Shown here piece by piece: positions 15,826 to 27,335 of a stretch of DNA of 64,000 bases. The translations under genes and the position numbers were made by a program. The first letter of the stretch is position 1. Every line of letters begins with the position of its first letter. This DNA is from Umbelopsis ramanniana AG (taxonomy: Eukaryota > Mucoromycota > Umbelopsidomycetes > Umbelopsidales > Umbelopsidaceae), in assembly GCF_025399195.1 (NCBI RefSeq), contig NW_026252132.1:1-64000 (forward strand), given 5' to 3'. The notes under the pieces are model-generated. The model saw only the letters and a program-made list of their open reading frames with translations. It had not been told where the DNA came from and did not search any database.

Positions 15826-16051
15826 CCGGTCAACAGAGAAAACATAGCGTCAACGAACCCCCTGCCTATTCAATGTATAAAATAGAAAAATGAAGCATCG
15901 CTCCGTATAGAACTGCACAACCATACCATATAGCAAAAAAGTATTTATATTCTTTCAGAGTCACAAAGCAACTGGAAGGTAGTCTTTTTCATCGAAGAAA
16001 CAATCAATCTCTCGATGAATAAAGAGTGTTTAGAATGTTCTCAAAGACTGC

Positions 16052-18745
16052 TTAGATTTGAGTGAAAGCTATTTCGGGAACATGTCCAACTTTCTTGAAT
16101 TTGTCAATAGTCTCCTTGGTAACCTTGGCAGTGTGCTCAGCGGTGATGTTGAAGAATTCATAGGCACCAGTGTAATTCTAAAATTGAAAGTGAAAATGTC
16201 AGATGCCGGTGCATATCAATAGTTCACAGTTAGCAAGAAAATAGTACTTACTGCTGAGGTACCGAACGTGGTCATGCCAACTTGAGCATGAGAGTAGCGC
16301 TGCCATCCAAAAGTAGACAATGCTTCCAAAGAAATAATGGGTACACCAGTTGGGAATACTTCTGTCTTATATGACAATGGCTGTTCATCGAATAACTCGC
16401 TGCATGGCATGGAAACAACACGGGCGTTGATTCCGTCACTCTTAAGCTTCTTAGCTGTATCGACGGCAATGCAAACCTCAGATCCAGTAGAGACAATAAT
16501 GGCGTCGGGCTTTCCTGGACATTGCAAAACGTATGCACCCTTGCTGACCTTTTCTACAGCCGATCCCTCTAGCTGTGGTAGGTTTTGTCTGGAAAGAGCA
16601 ATAACAGATGGACGGTTTGAATGCTCAATGGCACAGATGTAAGTACCAGTGGTCTCGTTACCATCAGCAGGTCTAAATGTTAGCATGTTAGGTGTTGCTC
16701 TTGTTATAGCCAAGGTTTCGATAGGCTGATGAGTAGGGCCGTCTTCTCCAAGACCAATGGAATCGTGAGTCATGACGAAGATGGTACGGAGATGAGACAA
16801 AGCAGCAAGTCTTGCAGCACCCCAACCGTAGGTCAAGAAATTGAGGAAAGTTCCGCCGTAGGGAATCAGACCTTGGTATGCAGCAATACCATTCATGATA
16901 CCGAACATGGCATGTTCACGGACACCATAGCGAATATATCTACCCGAGTATTCACCGATTCCAGTGGAGGGCTGAAGGAAGATGCGATAAATTAGTGACA
17001 ACGCTGTCTTGTATACACACTCATAACTCTCACTTACAGGTTGAAAGTCAACAGCTCCCTTCCATCGAGTGTTGTTGGAAGGGGTCAAATCTGCAGAACC
17101 GCCAATAAGCTCAGGTAAGACCTCGACAAGCTTGGTGAGAGTAGCCTCTGAATTCTTTCTTGTAGCTACAGGCTTGTCATTTGGCGTATACCGAGGCAGA
17201 TCCTTGGACCAGTCTTTGGGTAGTTTTCCCTCTAAGCGACGCTTGAGTTCAGCACCTTCTTCGGGGAATTCCTTTTGGTACTTTGCTACAAGGTCGTTCC
17301 ATTCCTTTTCAGCTTTTACACCTTTCTCGGTAAACTTGTGCCAGTAGTCATAAACCTACAGCGTAGCACTATATTTAGAAATTTGAATTTCATTGAAGTC
17401 AATGGATATATAAAAAAACTACCTCTTGAGAGATGGAAAATGTCTTTTCAGGATCAAAGCCAAATCGCTTCTTTGCACTCTTGATGTCCTCCGCTGTTAA
17501 AACAAAATTGTTAGCCAGCTTTTGATGAATGTTGACATTGAAAAATTTTCAAACTCACCATCGAGAGGGGAACCGTGCACAGATTCCTTACCCTGGTTCT
17601 TTGAACCAAAACCTGTTGTTTTTGTTAGTGCATGAAGAATATTATGCAGACACAGCGGAAGTTGCAAAAACATTACCAATAGTAGTTCGGACTTTGATAA
17701 GCGACGGTTTGTCAGTGACTTTTTGAGCGGCTTCCACGGCCTGCTTGATGGCACTTGTATTCTCGTCACCATCACCGACTGTCTGAACGTGCCAGCCATA
17801 AGCTTCAAAACGCTTGTTTACATCTTCAGTGAATGAAAAGGCAGTATCACCATCGATGGTAATTTTGTTGTCGTCATATAGGACTATGAGCTTTCCAAGC
17901 TGAAGGTGACTTAAACCCAAATATTAGCTTAAAGGGAAAACGAAAGAAACAAGTCACAAAATAGCATGACGATGGCAATTAGATTCTTACCCTGCAAGGG
18001 AGCATGCCTCTGAGGAAATACCTTCTTGCATACAGCCATCGCCCATGAGGGCATATGTGTAGTTGCTAAAGACTTCATATCCTGGCTTGTTGAATGTAGC
18101 AGCTAGGTTGGCTTCAGCGATCGCTAGACCGACAGCGTTGGTAATGCCTGTATAAATTACATCATAAAGTAACGTCAGCTCCGTTCTTCTTGAAGCTCAG
18201 ACAAGTACAGGTCATATCTCTTGGATATCTAGTTTACCTTGACCCAAAGGACCAGTTGTCACCTCGATACCAGAAGTATGACCTCGCTCCGGATGACCAG
18301 GAGTTCTATACCATGATGGTTAGTCAATAAGGGGGATTGAATAAGGTCCGACTAGCTGCGTCAAGATGATATAAATGAGATCTTTACCTGCTATTGAGTT
18401 TTCGGAAGTGCTTTAAGTCGTCCATGGTCACGTCATATCCAAGCAGATGGAGAACACTGTATTGCAATGCACAGGCATGGCCATTGGAGAGAACAAAGCG
18501 ATCACGGTTGGGATAGTTAGGGTTCTTTGGGTTGCATCGAATAAAGTCCTTCCACAGTACATGGGCCAGTGGTGCACAGCCCATTGGCGCGCCTGAATAT
18601 AGTAAAATTAGCTTTGCCATAGTATGATATATGCCGTCAAGAAATGAAAATACAATGTACCAGGATGGCCAGAGTTAGCTTCAAAAGTAATATCAGCAGC
18701 CAAAGCTCTGATAGTGTTGATAGAAAGTGCGTCAATGTTCGACAT
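16052..18745 (-). CDS. TKL1: Transketolase
   Basis: Transketolase moves two-carbon units between sugar phosphates in the non-oxidative pentose phosphate pathway, using thiamine diphosphate. The start [20 protein letters not shown] at 18745 is followed by [30 protein letters not shown], the ThDP motif [25 protein letters not shown] and [17 protein letters not shown]. Later come [15 protein letters not shown], the [11 protein letters not shown] loop, and a C-terminal domain ending PEIAFTQI. About ten exons are separated by short introns. All cofactor and active-site segments are intact. The start faces a 1 kb stretch without genes. Very secure. Confidence 0.96.
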
Positions 18746-19787
18746 AGTACAAAGTTGCTGAGGAGAGAGAGATAAACCTAACGAGTACTTTATACATTTC
18801 ACTGTGTGACTGCTTGGTATGGGCGTTCGTCCGACCACTAACTTGGTCCTTTCGGGCTTTATGTCAAACCGTCATCAAAGCTGAGTGATTAACTTTAGAG
18901 AAAGTTGCGTACATTTGCTTTAGTCGACATATTAAGACATATACCATAGTTAGGACAACTGTCAATGTGCTTATCAACCATTTGACAAAAAATTATAACT
19001 CAAACTTGCCTGAAAGCATATATTGACGCTGCTGACAACATGTTCTTGTACGGCCAGCTTTTATAAACCATTGCAGGTAGATATACTTATACAGCTATAA
19101 AAATTCAAATAGATTTCTTGGTATCGCGTCAAATATGAACTGAAGGTTGCAAATTTGTATCAAACGGTGCAATTTATTGTAGTTGCCACATTGATTATGG
19201 ATTAATTGTACATTAAAATGTTCCATCAGCATTTACATAGTTTAGAATACGCAATGGTTGGTGACTTCTCTGTTATCCTTGCGCCAGCTAGAATCAAATT
19301 GCCTCAATTGCTAATGGTCTTTAGCACCCAAGCTCCACTTTTAACCAATTTTAAACTCAGTGCATTCGAGGTTTGACATTTGCGCCGCTTGGACAGTATC
19401 ATCATCAGACCCATATATGAGTGCGATGCTATGCTAATTATATGTCAAAATCGAAAAGCAGAAGGAAATAAAGGTAGGATATTTGAAATATATGTTAGTA
19501 AAATTTATCAGCATTCCTTTAACATAACCTAGGCACTGTTTGACATCAAACAACCGTTGTTTCATGGCGTAATCGTATGATTTTTCTTTAGCACACTGTC
19601 CTTTCCCTATAATAACCTTCAACTTTACTTATGACCTTCAATCACTATCAGCTTTACAATCAAAGTGCACTAACTCTTAACTATCAACTATCCTAAAGGT
19701 ATTCACATAGAACTTCAACCATTACTACAACTTCTTTGTAAACCATCTTGTTTGTCTGAATAACGTCGCCCTTTCTACGGGTTGGAA
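18746..19787. other. Intergenic region upstream of transketolase
   Basis: About 1 kb, AT-rich, between the transketolase start and the 3' end of the small Cys/His protein gene. Only short ORFs without resemblance. No repeat or RNA gene recognised. Confidence 0.4.
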
Positions 19788-20254
19788 TTACAAAGCGTCT
19801 TTCTTGCTCTTCTTGGAAGCCTTTCTAATCTTCTTTTCTCCCTTGATCTCACGGAGTAGACCTTTTACATTGCAATGGTAAGCATTTATCAACATGTAGG
19901 TGATCAGACAAAGAAGAAACACCGCTTACCTTGACCCCAGTTGAAGCACTCTTCGCAACCGATTTGCTTATGTTCTGAGCAAGCAGGCTTACCATTAGAG
20001 AGCTTGGTCCATCTGTGAGAGACATTAAGAGGAGGTCGGTCATCGCCCTTCCATTTGGCTTCGAACTCGGCTTCAGAGCACTGCTCGTGCAGATAGTCCT
20101 CCACTTGCATGTTATTGATACCTCGGTTATCCGTGGGACACTTGGGACACAGTTCCAGGGAGTGACGGGCACAGAAGCAGAAGCCATTCAAGCAGACACT
20201 GTCGGTGTCAAGGTAATTGTTATTATCTTCTTCTTGAGGAAAGTTGAGATCCAT
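19788..20254 (-). CDS. Small protein with duplicated C-x2-H-x4-C-x2-C module
   Basis: A 132-residue protein of unknown function from exons 20254-19930 and 19861-19788; the first in-frame ATG is at 20254 (MDLNFPQEED). It carries two segments with identical spacing, CARHSLELCPKC and CSEHKQIGCEEC, each C-x2-H-x4-C-x2-C. The first is preceded by two more cysteines (CLNGFCFC). Such spacing is typical of zinc binding. Between them is an acidic Trp-containing stretch; the end is strongly basic (KGEKKIRKASKKSKKDAL). It resembles short Cys-rich proteins seen in many fungi, but I cannot name the family. The clean GTAAGC donor, in-frame joint and meaningful spacing support a real gene. Confidence 0.72.
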
Positions 20255-21602
20255 ATTATGAAACAAATCGAAAGTGGTGAGAGCTGTAGACGTGAATTTT
20301 TGCCCTTGTGGTTTCAATTTTATAGCCCTGTCCTTGACGCCCACTGGTTATTTTTTTTTCTCACAAGAGGTCATATGCTCTTCGCATTCACATAAAAAGA
20401 CATAGAGCCCCCGTGTATTGCACACCTTGAAATTACAACCAAAACAACTATAAAAGCGTGTCTCCTTGTACAGCATACTGTTCAAGGATATAATAACCCA
20501 CGGCGTCTGCATATATCAAATTCCATACCTGTACACGGTTCATTCAACGACCTTCCTGTTGACAACTTGTAAGGTAATCGAAACTAGTCGTGTTACAAAG
20601 TTTAAATTATCCATACTGTAGTCGCTGGTATATTATGAGAGTTAAATACTATGTTCTCGATTGGCATTCTACGCACCTACTAGCAAGTAGAATACTGTGA
20701 GTCCAGAGCCGACATATCGTAGTCTGCAGTGTTGCCCCACAAAAGTCAGGGGAGCATTCTTTTGCCGATCCAAGCAACGCAAGGATTGATGCCATAACAG
20801 AAAGTCACGCGACGCCATACCCTATCAAAAATCCGGGGTAACCTCTTCACCCAGCCTAGCTTTGGTGCAGTCTCGATCCACGACCCACTGACATTTAATT
20901 TTTGAAACGTATTGCATACAGTCTCGGAGGATAATATGGAAGGTATGATTCGTGGTGGGAGATAGATCGTTTAGGAACAACGTATGGCTATGTGGTGTAT
21001 AAGCTGATGGGGGTCACACAGGCCAACATTCAGTGGAAGTCGAAAATCTATGACGCAGCCGTGTGTTCAGTTCTAATTGAACGATAGCCTTGTGCTTGTT
21101 CGTAACTTCGAGTTGGTCAATTAAAACTATCTCAACTGGTAAATTAGGTGCAGTGTTTTTGCAGTGAAAAAGGGTCTGAGTGTCCGATCAGTGGTGACGA
21201 CTTCTTTAAGCTGGGCTTGCTCTGTATGACAGTCTATGAGCTTTATTGCGCAGCCCAGAAAGAGCCACAGGGCTAGACGGGCAAGCCGCGCTTCACACGG
21301 TAAAGCGCGGGAACACCAAAGCTTAATTGGAGGTGTTCTTGGCGATTAATTGTTACGCCTTTCACTAACCATCAGCTATTGATGGAGACACTCAATGGTT
21401 ATTGACTTCCAGTCTTTCATTGAAACACAGCCGTTTTTTAAAAGTCGGTGGAAAGTGCTTTTGGACAAATGGATGGTTGGACAAATTTCTTGCCGCTTAG
21501 TGACGTGTTTTCAAAGGTCCCAATGCCATTTTGGGCAATTGCAGGTCCCCAAAAACCAAGCTTTCTTCACCTCATCATCACCTCCCCTAATTTTCCAGCA
21601 TC
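20255..21602. promoter_or_regulatory. Divergent intergenic region, Cys/His protein / Ral GTPase
   Basis: About 1.35 kb between divergent starts. It contains a GC-rich perfect inverted repeat (21286-21310, separate entry) and no convincing ORF. The 150 bp before the GTPase ATG are CT-rich (TCACCTCATCATCACC), like a proximal promoter or leader. Confidence 0.4.
21286..21310. repeat. Short GC-rich inverted repeat
   Basis: CCGCGCTT (21286-21293) and AAGCGCGG (21303-21310) are perfect complements separated by 9 bases. The arms stand out from the AT-rich surroundings. It may be a hairpin or a site for a dimeric regulator; it is too short and isolated to assign. Confidence 0.5.
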
Positions 21603-22439
21603 ATGCCAAAGAAAGCTAAGCAAAATTTACCATTGCACAAAGTCATTATGGTTGGCTCAGGTGGTGTGGGCAAATCCGCACTGACCCTGCAGTACATGTA
21701 CGGGGATTTCGTTGAAGAATATGACCCAACCAAAGCCGACTGTAAGGCATTTTTTTACCGTCTTTATCGTTCACTACTGTATTCAAGAAGACAACGATCT
21801 AACAGAGTGTCTTTGTATAATTAGCATATCGGAAAAAGGTTGTGCTCGACGGTCAAGAGTGCCAGATCGATATCCTTGATACCGCTGGCCAAGAGGAATA
21901 TGCTGCTGTACGTCAAGTTACCTAAGTTTTCCACATGCGCAAAAACGTGCTGCCAAATTTAGTTTCTTGGCTCATGATACTAATTTTTCTTCTGGCTTCA
22001 GATCCGAGACAATTACTATCGCTCTGGAGAAGGATTTTTGTGCGTCTTTTCAGTATGCGAACACGAATCTTTTGAACATACTCAAGAATTCAGAGACCAA
22101 ATTGGCCGAGTACTAGATGATGAAACGGTGAGTTGTCGTCACATCAATTCTGAATTTTTTTAAGACATGTTCTAAGTTCGATCAATTGTACTTTCTATTC
22201 AGGTTCCCTTCATTTTGGTGGGTAACAAGGTTGACTTGGAACATTTGCGCCGAGTGTCTTCTAATGAAGCAACTGCTTTGGCTGCCGAATGGAATTGCCC
22301 ATATGTTGAGACATCTGCCAAGACGAGGCAGAACGTCGAGCAAGTGTACACACAGTTGATGCGTAAAATACATGTACGCAAGGAAACCCTCCAACGTAAC
22401 GAGGCCAAGTCGAAGAAGGGCAAATGTCTGATTTTGTAA
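21603..22439 (+). CDS. Ral-type small GTPase
   Basis: Ral GTPases act between Ras and the exocyst in animals. Exons 21603-21741, 21825-21907, 22002-22127 and 22203-22439 give 194 residues. G1 is [11 protein letters not shown]. Switch I and its flank read YDPTKADSYRKK, spliced across the first intron, the hallmark of Ral as opposed to Ras (YDPTIEDSYRK). G3 is [10 protein letters not shown], followed by [17 protein letters not shown] as in Ral; G4 is VGNKVDL and G5 ETSAKT. The C-terminus is basic and ends CLIL, a CaaX box whose Leu favours geranylgeranylation. All nucleotide-binding residues are present. A Ral call is strongly indicated by the effector region; a close Rap or Ras relative is the alternative. 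Confidence 0.88.
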
Positions 22440-22568
22440 CAATAGTGTTTTGATGTGAAAAACAATACCTCCACACAGCTTTTAAATAAATTTTGGCCAC
22501 TGGAAGATTTTCCCTAAACTTTTGCTACCTCGTCTAAATTTCTTTAGCAGAAGCCTGCGTCCTCATCC

Positions 22569-23549
22569 ATGCTGATGCCGCTATTGCTGGCACTCGTTGC
22601 CGCATTTACTGGACTTGTTAATGCAGGCGGCTCCGTACCTCCACAATACAGCTTTGGAGATTCAACGTACCCGTCCATCATTCCTGCATCATGGGCTTTA
22701 ACCAATGCAGATTCCCTGGTGGCATCTAATTCCTGCATAATTGTCACCTCCCCGGCATTTGGAGGTGTATACCAAGCAGGATCTAGTTTAGCCATCCGAT
22801 GGTTTCTGAACAGCGATGCAGCAATAGCTGTTGCTCGACTGAATTCAACATACCAACTTACTCTCTCGCTGGTTGATAATTACTCGAACCGGACCACACT
22901 TATTGCTTCTGGCGTTGATCCGTACAGCAGTGTTTATTTATGGGAAATACCAAGCGACACCGCTTTCAACAGGAGAGCCTACATTGCTGTTAGCGGACTA
23001 CTTGGCAACCTCACTGCCAACATAGCCTCGGTTTGCATCGATAATCCCCAAATTGCCGGTCCATTCACCATTCTCAATCGACAGCAGCCCTCTTTCTTCA
23101 TCACAGGTCCAGATCCAGGTATTGGGCAGAACAATACAGATCTCGGAAACCGTAATGGAACTGGGATCGAGTTACTACAAAGTGTTCCTATGGGCAGATT
23201 GTTCTATAATGTGGTAAGTAATATGTTTGTGGCTCGACTCCCAAAAATGGTTCGCTAAGAAATATGTCCTGTACTATTTATAAAGGCTATTCCCATTGCT
23301 TGGTTTTGTACGATTAGCAACATCAACCTGGTGGACATATACTTGGTGGCAGACCAGGGTAGCTTCAACAGTACAATCGCTCAAAGTTTGAACGTCAATA
23401 GCGCACGCTATTACTATACCGTCCCTTCCACTATCAATCTGCCGGAAAATACCACATTCAGTATACTAATGTACGGCCGGAACAGCAACTCCTCGAATAT
23501 ACTTTCATGGGCGCGCGATGGCCCATATAATGTAACTACAGCTTCGTGA
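22569..23549 (+). CDS. Secreted Kre9/Knh1-like cell-wall protein
   Basis: The protein starts MLMPLLLALVAAFTGLVNAG, a clear signal peptide. The segment IIVTSPAFGGVYQAGSSLAI followed by RW resembles the beta-sandwich domain of the Kre9/Knh1 (Ser/Thr-rich GPI-anchored membrane protein) family, typically tSPt-GtvW-aGst-tI-W. Exons 22569-23213 and 23286-23549 join in phase 0 (VPMGRLFYNV then AIPIAWFCTISNINLVDIYL) to 302 residues. Many N-x-S/T sites (for example NSTYQL, NYSNRT) point to heavy glycosylation. I see no GPI tail; the end is NVTTAS. It follows the Ral gene by 130 bp on the same strand. The function is probably wall glucan related, by family only. Confidence 0.7.
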
Positions 23550-23843
23550 TGCTGCTCGACTTTTCTTGTATGATAGCTTATGCCCCGTCATTGTATATTA
23601 TCGTTTTGTAATTTTCGATACCCCCATTACTCATCTACTGTCAGCGATATCCTCTTTTTTTTTTTTTAATTGGCTTTACCGTGCAACGATATAAAACGTT
23701 GAGAATATTAGAATTGGTATTATTTTTAACCACACTTCCAAAGCGCTATTAATTGGCTGAGCGCTGTGCTATTTACGGAAATCAAAAGCCTCGTTGGGCA
23801 AGTCCCAACCCAGGTGAATGTTTTTCTTCTTCTTCTTGCTCTA

Positions 23844-24574
23844 ATGTCAAACTACAAGTGGTCAATTATACTATTTCTCGGCGCAATACTCACTAGTTCT
23901 GCCCAAGATACGTCTGGACAGTGTACATATGGTATGGTTTTGAGAAAATGCCTGCAATCTTGAAAAGGTGTTCCTAGCTTGTGTTTCTGACATTCCTTGG
24001 TCATCGATCCTGTGTATATAGGACCCGGCTATTACTGCGGAACGAGTATAGGGAAGCAAGCCGATCACTTGTATTATTGCGATAATGGGCTATGGACAGA
24101 CAAGGAAGCTTGTCAGTTTGGATGTTTTGCCAATAAACCAGGTACGTGATGGAAGATAGTTTTTCCCGTGATTACTTCGTTAGGTCTGGATCAACGTATT
24201 AAAGGTCATACATCTATATGTCTATTTCTTCAGGCTACCCCGACTATTGCTTTCAAAGCCTTAATGCAACAATTTCATATGCATCTCCTGCTTCATCAAA
24301 TATATCCACATCACATCTTTCAGCTGCCATACCTTCGGGTACCCAAAATCTGATCAATGCACATGCCTCTCCAACAGCCTCATCTACTTCTTCATTAACG
24401 CCTTCACCGAGTCCCTCTCAAAACATGACTTTAATATGGTCACAAGCTATAGATTCTTTTATCAAAGATGTTTCATCTAATACTACTCACATCAATGAAC
24501 ATCTGGATGCGATGATTGGCAATATGCTTGAGATCACGGGCGTGGAGCGCATACCATCAAATGAGGTAGTCTAA
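23844..24574 (+). CDS. Small secreted six-cysteine protein with Ser/Thr-rich stalk
   Basis: Exons 23844-23931, 24022-24141 and 24234-24574 join in frame to 182 residues. The N-terminus MSNYKWSIILFLGAILTSSA is a signal peptide. The next about 50 residues hold six cysteines in the order QC, YYC, YYC, AC, GC, DYC, with CGTSIGKQADHLYYCDNG followed by GYPDYC; this resembles fungal secreted domains with a CxNG...C..GC...PDYC pattern that may bind carbohydrate. A Ser/Thr/Pro-rich linker (SASPTASSTSSLTPSPSPS-like) and a C-terminal helix-like part follow. All four intron ends conform to GT-AG. It sits next to another secreted-protein gene. No named family was recognised and the function is unknown. 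Confidence 0.68.
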
Positions 24575-25654
24575 TCAAGATGACCAAGGCATTCAAAACG
24601 TCTTCACTCAAATATTGGCGATATAGAAACCCACAAACTCTGTTAGCACGGACCCATAGCGGGTTGATAATTCAACGCGAGACCTGGACATTACATTCGA
24701 TGATACCATTAGAAATTATACCTCCTTTTGTACTATTTATTTCATTTTTCCTGGAGACTCAAATTTAAAGTGAAAGCACCGACAGGCGCAGAATTACCAA
24801 AGTGTAGTCTAAACATGCACAAATCTTGATGTCGCGGTGTTTTACCTTCCCGTTCTTGTGAAGATCCCAACAAAAAAATGCCTGGCAGCGTCCCCATCTC
24901 ACTATATTCACATGTTGGCAAACCAACTTGGAACCCTCAACCTCATGTACTAAGCGGATTTCAGAGGTAGACTACCGAAGCATGAAGTGTTTACATCATG
25001 ACCACCAATATAGTTTCAGTGTCGCTTATAGTAGCTTTGACAAACGTCATTGTATACAAGTAAGAACAACATACGGGCGATGATTCTTCACGAAGACGCT
25101 ATATAATTGCCAAGTTGAGTAAGGTTTACCTGAGCCGTGCGAGTCTTTGTCTTTCAAAGCACACATTAACTATCCGGCGCAAAACCGCAGAGCAGATCAA
25201 AAATCAATCCACTTTTATCAAATATCGATAACATTGTCTCGTTTATCCTCAAGTTTCTTTATTCTTATGACCACATTCTCTGTCGTATATGGTACATTAC
25301 CACGAAGTAAAATTTTGTGAAATCAATATTGTCCATGACCCACTGCTACGACATCGGTTCGCATGGATGTAATTAATGCAACATGGATCATACATTTATA
25401 ACCAATGCATTTGCGCAGAACTTACTACACATGATTTTATTTTAAGCGATGAGATTAAAGAACTAAATACCAGCTGACAATGGATACAATAACCGACAAG
25501 CTAATGAAGCAATTCGATTGTTGCTGCCAACAAGCGAGCAGTGGCGAATTTTGAGATCAGAGTTTCTGAAAAGCAAGTCACAATGACGACTTGTTAAATA
25601 CTTCGAATATGAACACCATTTCTCGGCATCCCTTTCCATTTGTTATTACCAAAA
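24575..25654. other. Intergenic region upstream of PEBP
   Basis: About 1.1 kb, AT-rich. Short ORFs lack resemblance. I see no repeats or RNA genes. Confidence 0.4.
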
Positions 25655-26400
25655 ATGCCTCTCGTCACTGCGAGTATGAGTATTACCTCTGCCTTCAAGG
25701 AGTCTGGATTGATTCCTGATGGTGAGTAAAGCAAGCATACACTACTGTAGCAACATATTTATCTATACTGACATTCCTTTGTCAGTCCTTTCACAAGTAC
25801 CCTCCGATACCCTGATTGGTATAAAGTATCCTGGTGGTCAAGATGTTGCTATCGGAAACAAGATGACCCCCGAGGAGGCCTCAGTGGCCCCAGAAGTCAC
25901 TTTTGTTGCCGATGACCCTAGTGCTTACTATACCTTGATTATGGTGAGTTTAATAATGCATTTACGATTAATGTCCCGCATGAATTGAGTTTTGATGAAT
26001 CCCGGTCTTCAGACAGACCCCGATGCACCCAGTCGAGAGGATCCCAAATTCGGAGAGTGGAGACATTGGATAGTTACTAACATTCCAGGTAAGTATTGGG
26101 GTAAAGGCAGTTCTACTACTACTGCATGCTGACGAGGTGCTACTAGGTTCGCAACCATCTGTTGCCTCTGCGACACAGCACACTCCATACATTGGTCCCG
26201 GACCCCCGGAGGGTAGCGGCTTTCACAGATACTGCTTCCTTCTTTTCAAACAGAAGAGCAAGGACCAGGCAATTCAACAGTTGTCTCATGAGACCAAGCC
26301 AGACAGAAGAAACTTCAAGGCCGAAAAGTTTGGTAAAGACAACGATTTAGAACTCGTTGCTGCCAACTTCTTCTTGTGCAAAAACTCCAACGATGCTTAA
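25655..26400 (+). CDS. Phosphatidylethanolamine-binding protein (PEBP / Tfs1 family)
   Basis: PEBP proteins bind anionic ligands in a conserved pocket; yeast Tfs1 inhibits carboxypeptidase Y and modulates Ras signalling. Exons 25655-25721, 25786-25943, 26013-26088 and 26147-26400 give 184 residues. The signature motif [20 protein letters not shown] (the DPDxP pocket and the second motif with GxxxHW) is complete, followed by [20 protein letters not shown]. The tail [16 protein letters not shown] is typical. There is no signal peptide, so it is probably cytosolic. Secure family call. Confidence 0.94.
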
Positions 26401-26648
26401 ACCTCTCCCGACCTCATATCATCTAAACCTGCTCAAGATAATAAAGTCATTGTATACTTAAATCAGATTAAAGGTCGGCTTACATGAAAGTTACCATAAA
26501 TTGCGGAGAAGGAGCGTCATAGTAGCGTGATTTTCTCGTCCGACTGCGTAGAAGGGGATAGGAATAAATTGTGGTATAGATCTGATCTCACGGTCAGAAG
26601 AAAGACTTGTCGCTTTGAAGCATACCGAAAATAATTGAAAAGTAAAAA

Positions 26649-27335
26649 ATGACACTGATAATTGTTGGCGCCAAAATCTCCACGTTTACTCGAACTATCC
26701 GACTAGCGCTGGAACATTTGAACATCCCATATGAATTGCTCGAAACATTGCCACATGAAGAACTGGCTTACAAGTATAATGCTTTTGGCAAGATCCCAAC
26801 CCTGACTGACAATGACCTAGTTGTTAACGAAACCTTGGCTATACGACGTTACATCGATCACATCAATGAACACCACACAAAGTCACTAGAACCCGAGGGT
26901 ATCCAAAAACTACTTCAAGTAGACCAATGGGTCAGTATCGCCAGCGACTACGCGTTTCGAGAACTTATTCTGGCCATCAGCAAGCCTCGTCAAGGTATGG
27001 AGGGCAAAGGTCAATGCGAAGCTGACATACAGGCCAGCTTGAAGAATTGCCTCGACAGAGCCAGAGTAGTCCTGCGAGCGATTGAGCAGCATTTGGTATC
27101 TGGGAAAGTTCAAGAGAATGGTTGGCTATGCGGCTCTTCTATTACTTGGGCAGATCTTTTTATGTTTCCAGTGTTTGCAGACTTCGCATCCCTGCCTGAG
27201 CGCAAATTAATGCAGCAAGAAAGTCCACAGCTATGGAAATGGTATCAGCGCTTCGCAAAAACAGATATTGCAGCCAAAACATTCCAAGGCACAGTAGCTG
27301 ACCAGCGGAAAGAAAGTCATCAAAGTAGTCTCTAG
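26649..27335 (+). CDS. Glutathione S-transferase-like protein
   Basis: A single-exon gene of 228 residues, one of the few without introns here. The N-terminal thioredoxin-like half reads VGAKISTFTRTIRLALEHLN, then AFGKIPTLTDNDLVVNETLA with the cis-Pro and the NETxAI glutathione-contact turn (usually ES). The C-terminal helical half has WLCGSSITWADLFMFPVFAD, the conserved GST N-capping Asp region. Ser or Thr in STFTR would be the catalytic residue. It belongs to the fungal GST superfamily; the class is not resolved. Confidence 0.88.
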   Translation: MTLIIVGAKISTFTRTIRLALEHLNIPYELLETLPHEELAYKYNAFGKIPTLTDNDLVVNETLAIRRYIDHINEHHTKSLEPEGIQKLLQVDQWVSIASDYAFRELILAISKPRQGMEGKGQCEADIQASLKNCLDRARVVLRAIEQHLVSGKVQENGWLCGSSITWADLFMFPVFADFASLPERKLMQQESPQLWKWYQRFAKTDIAAKTFQGTVADQRKESHQSSL

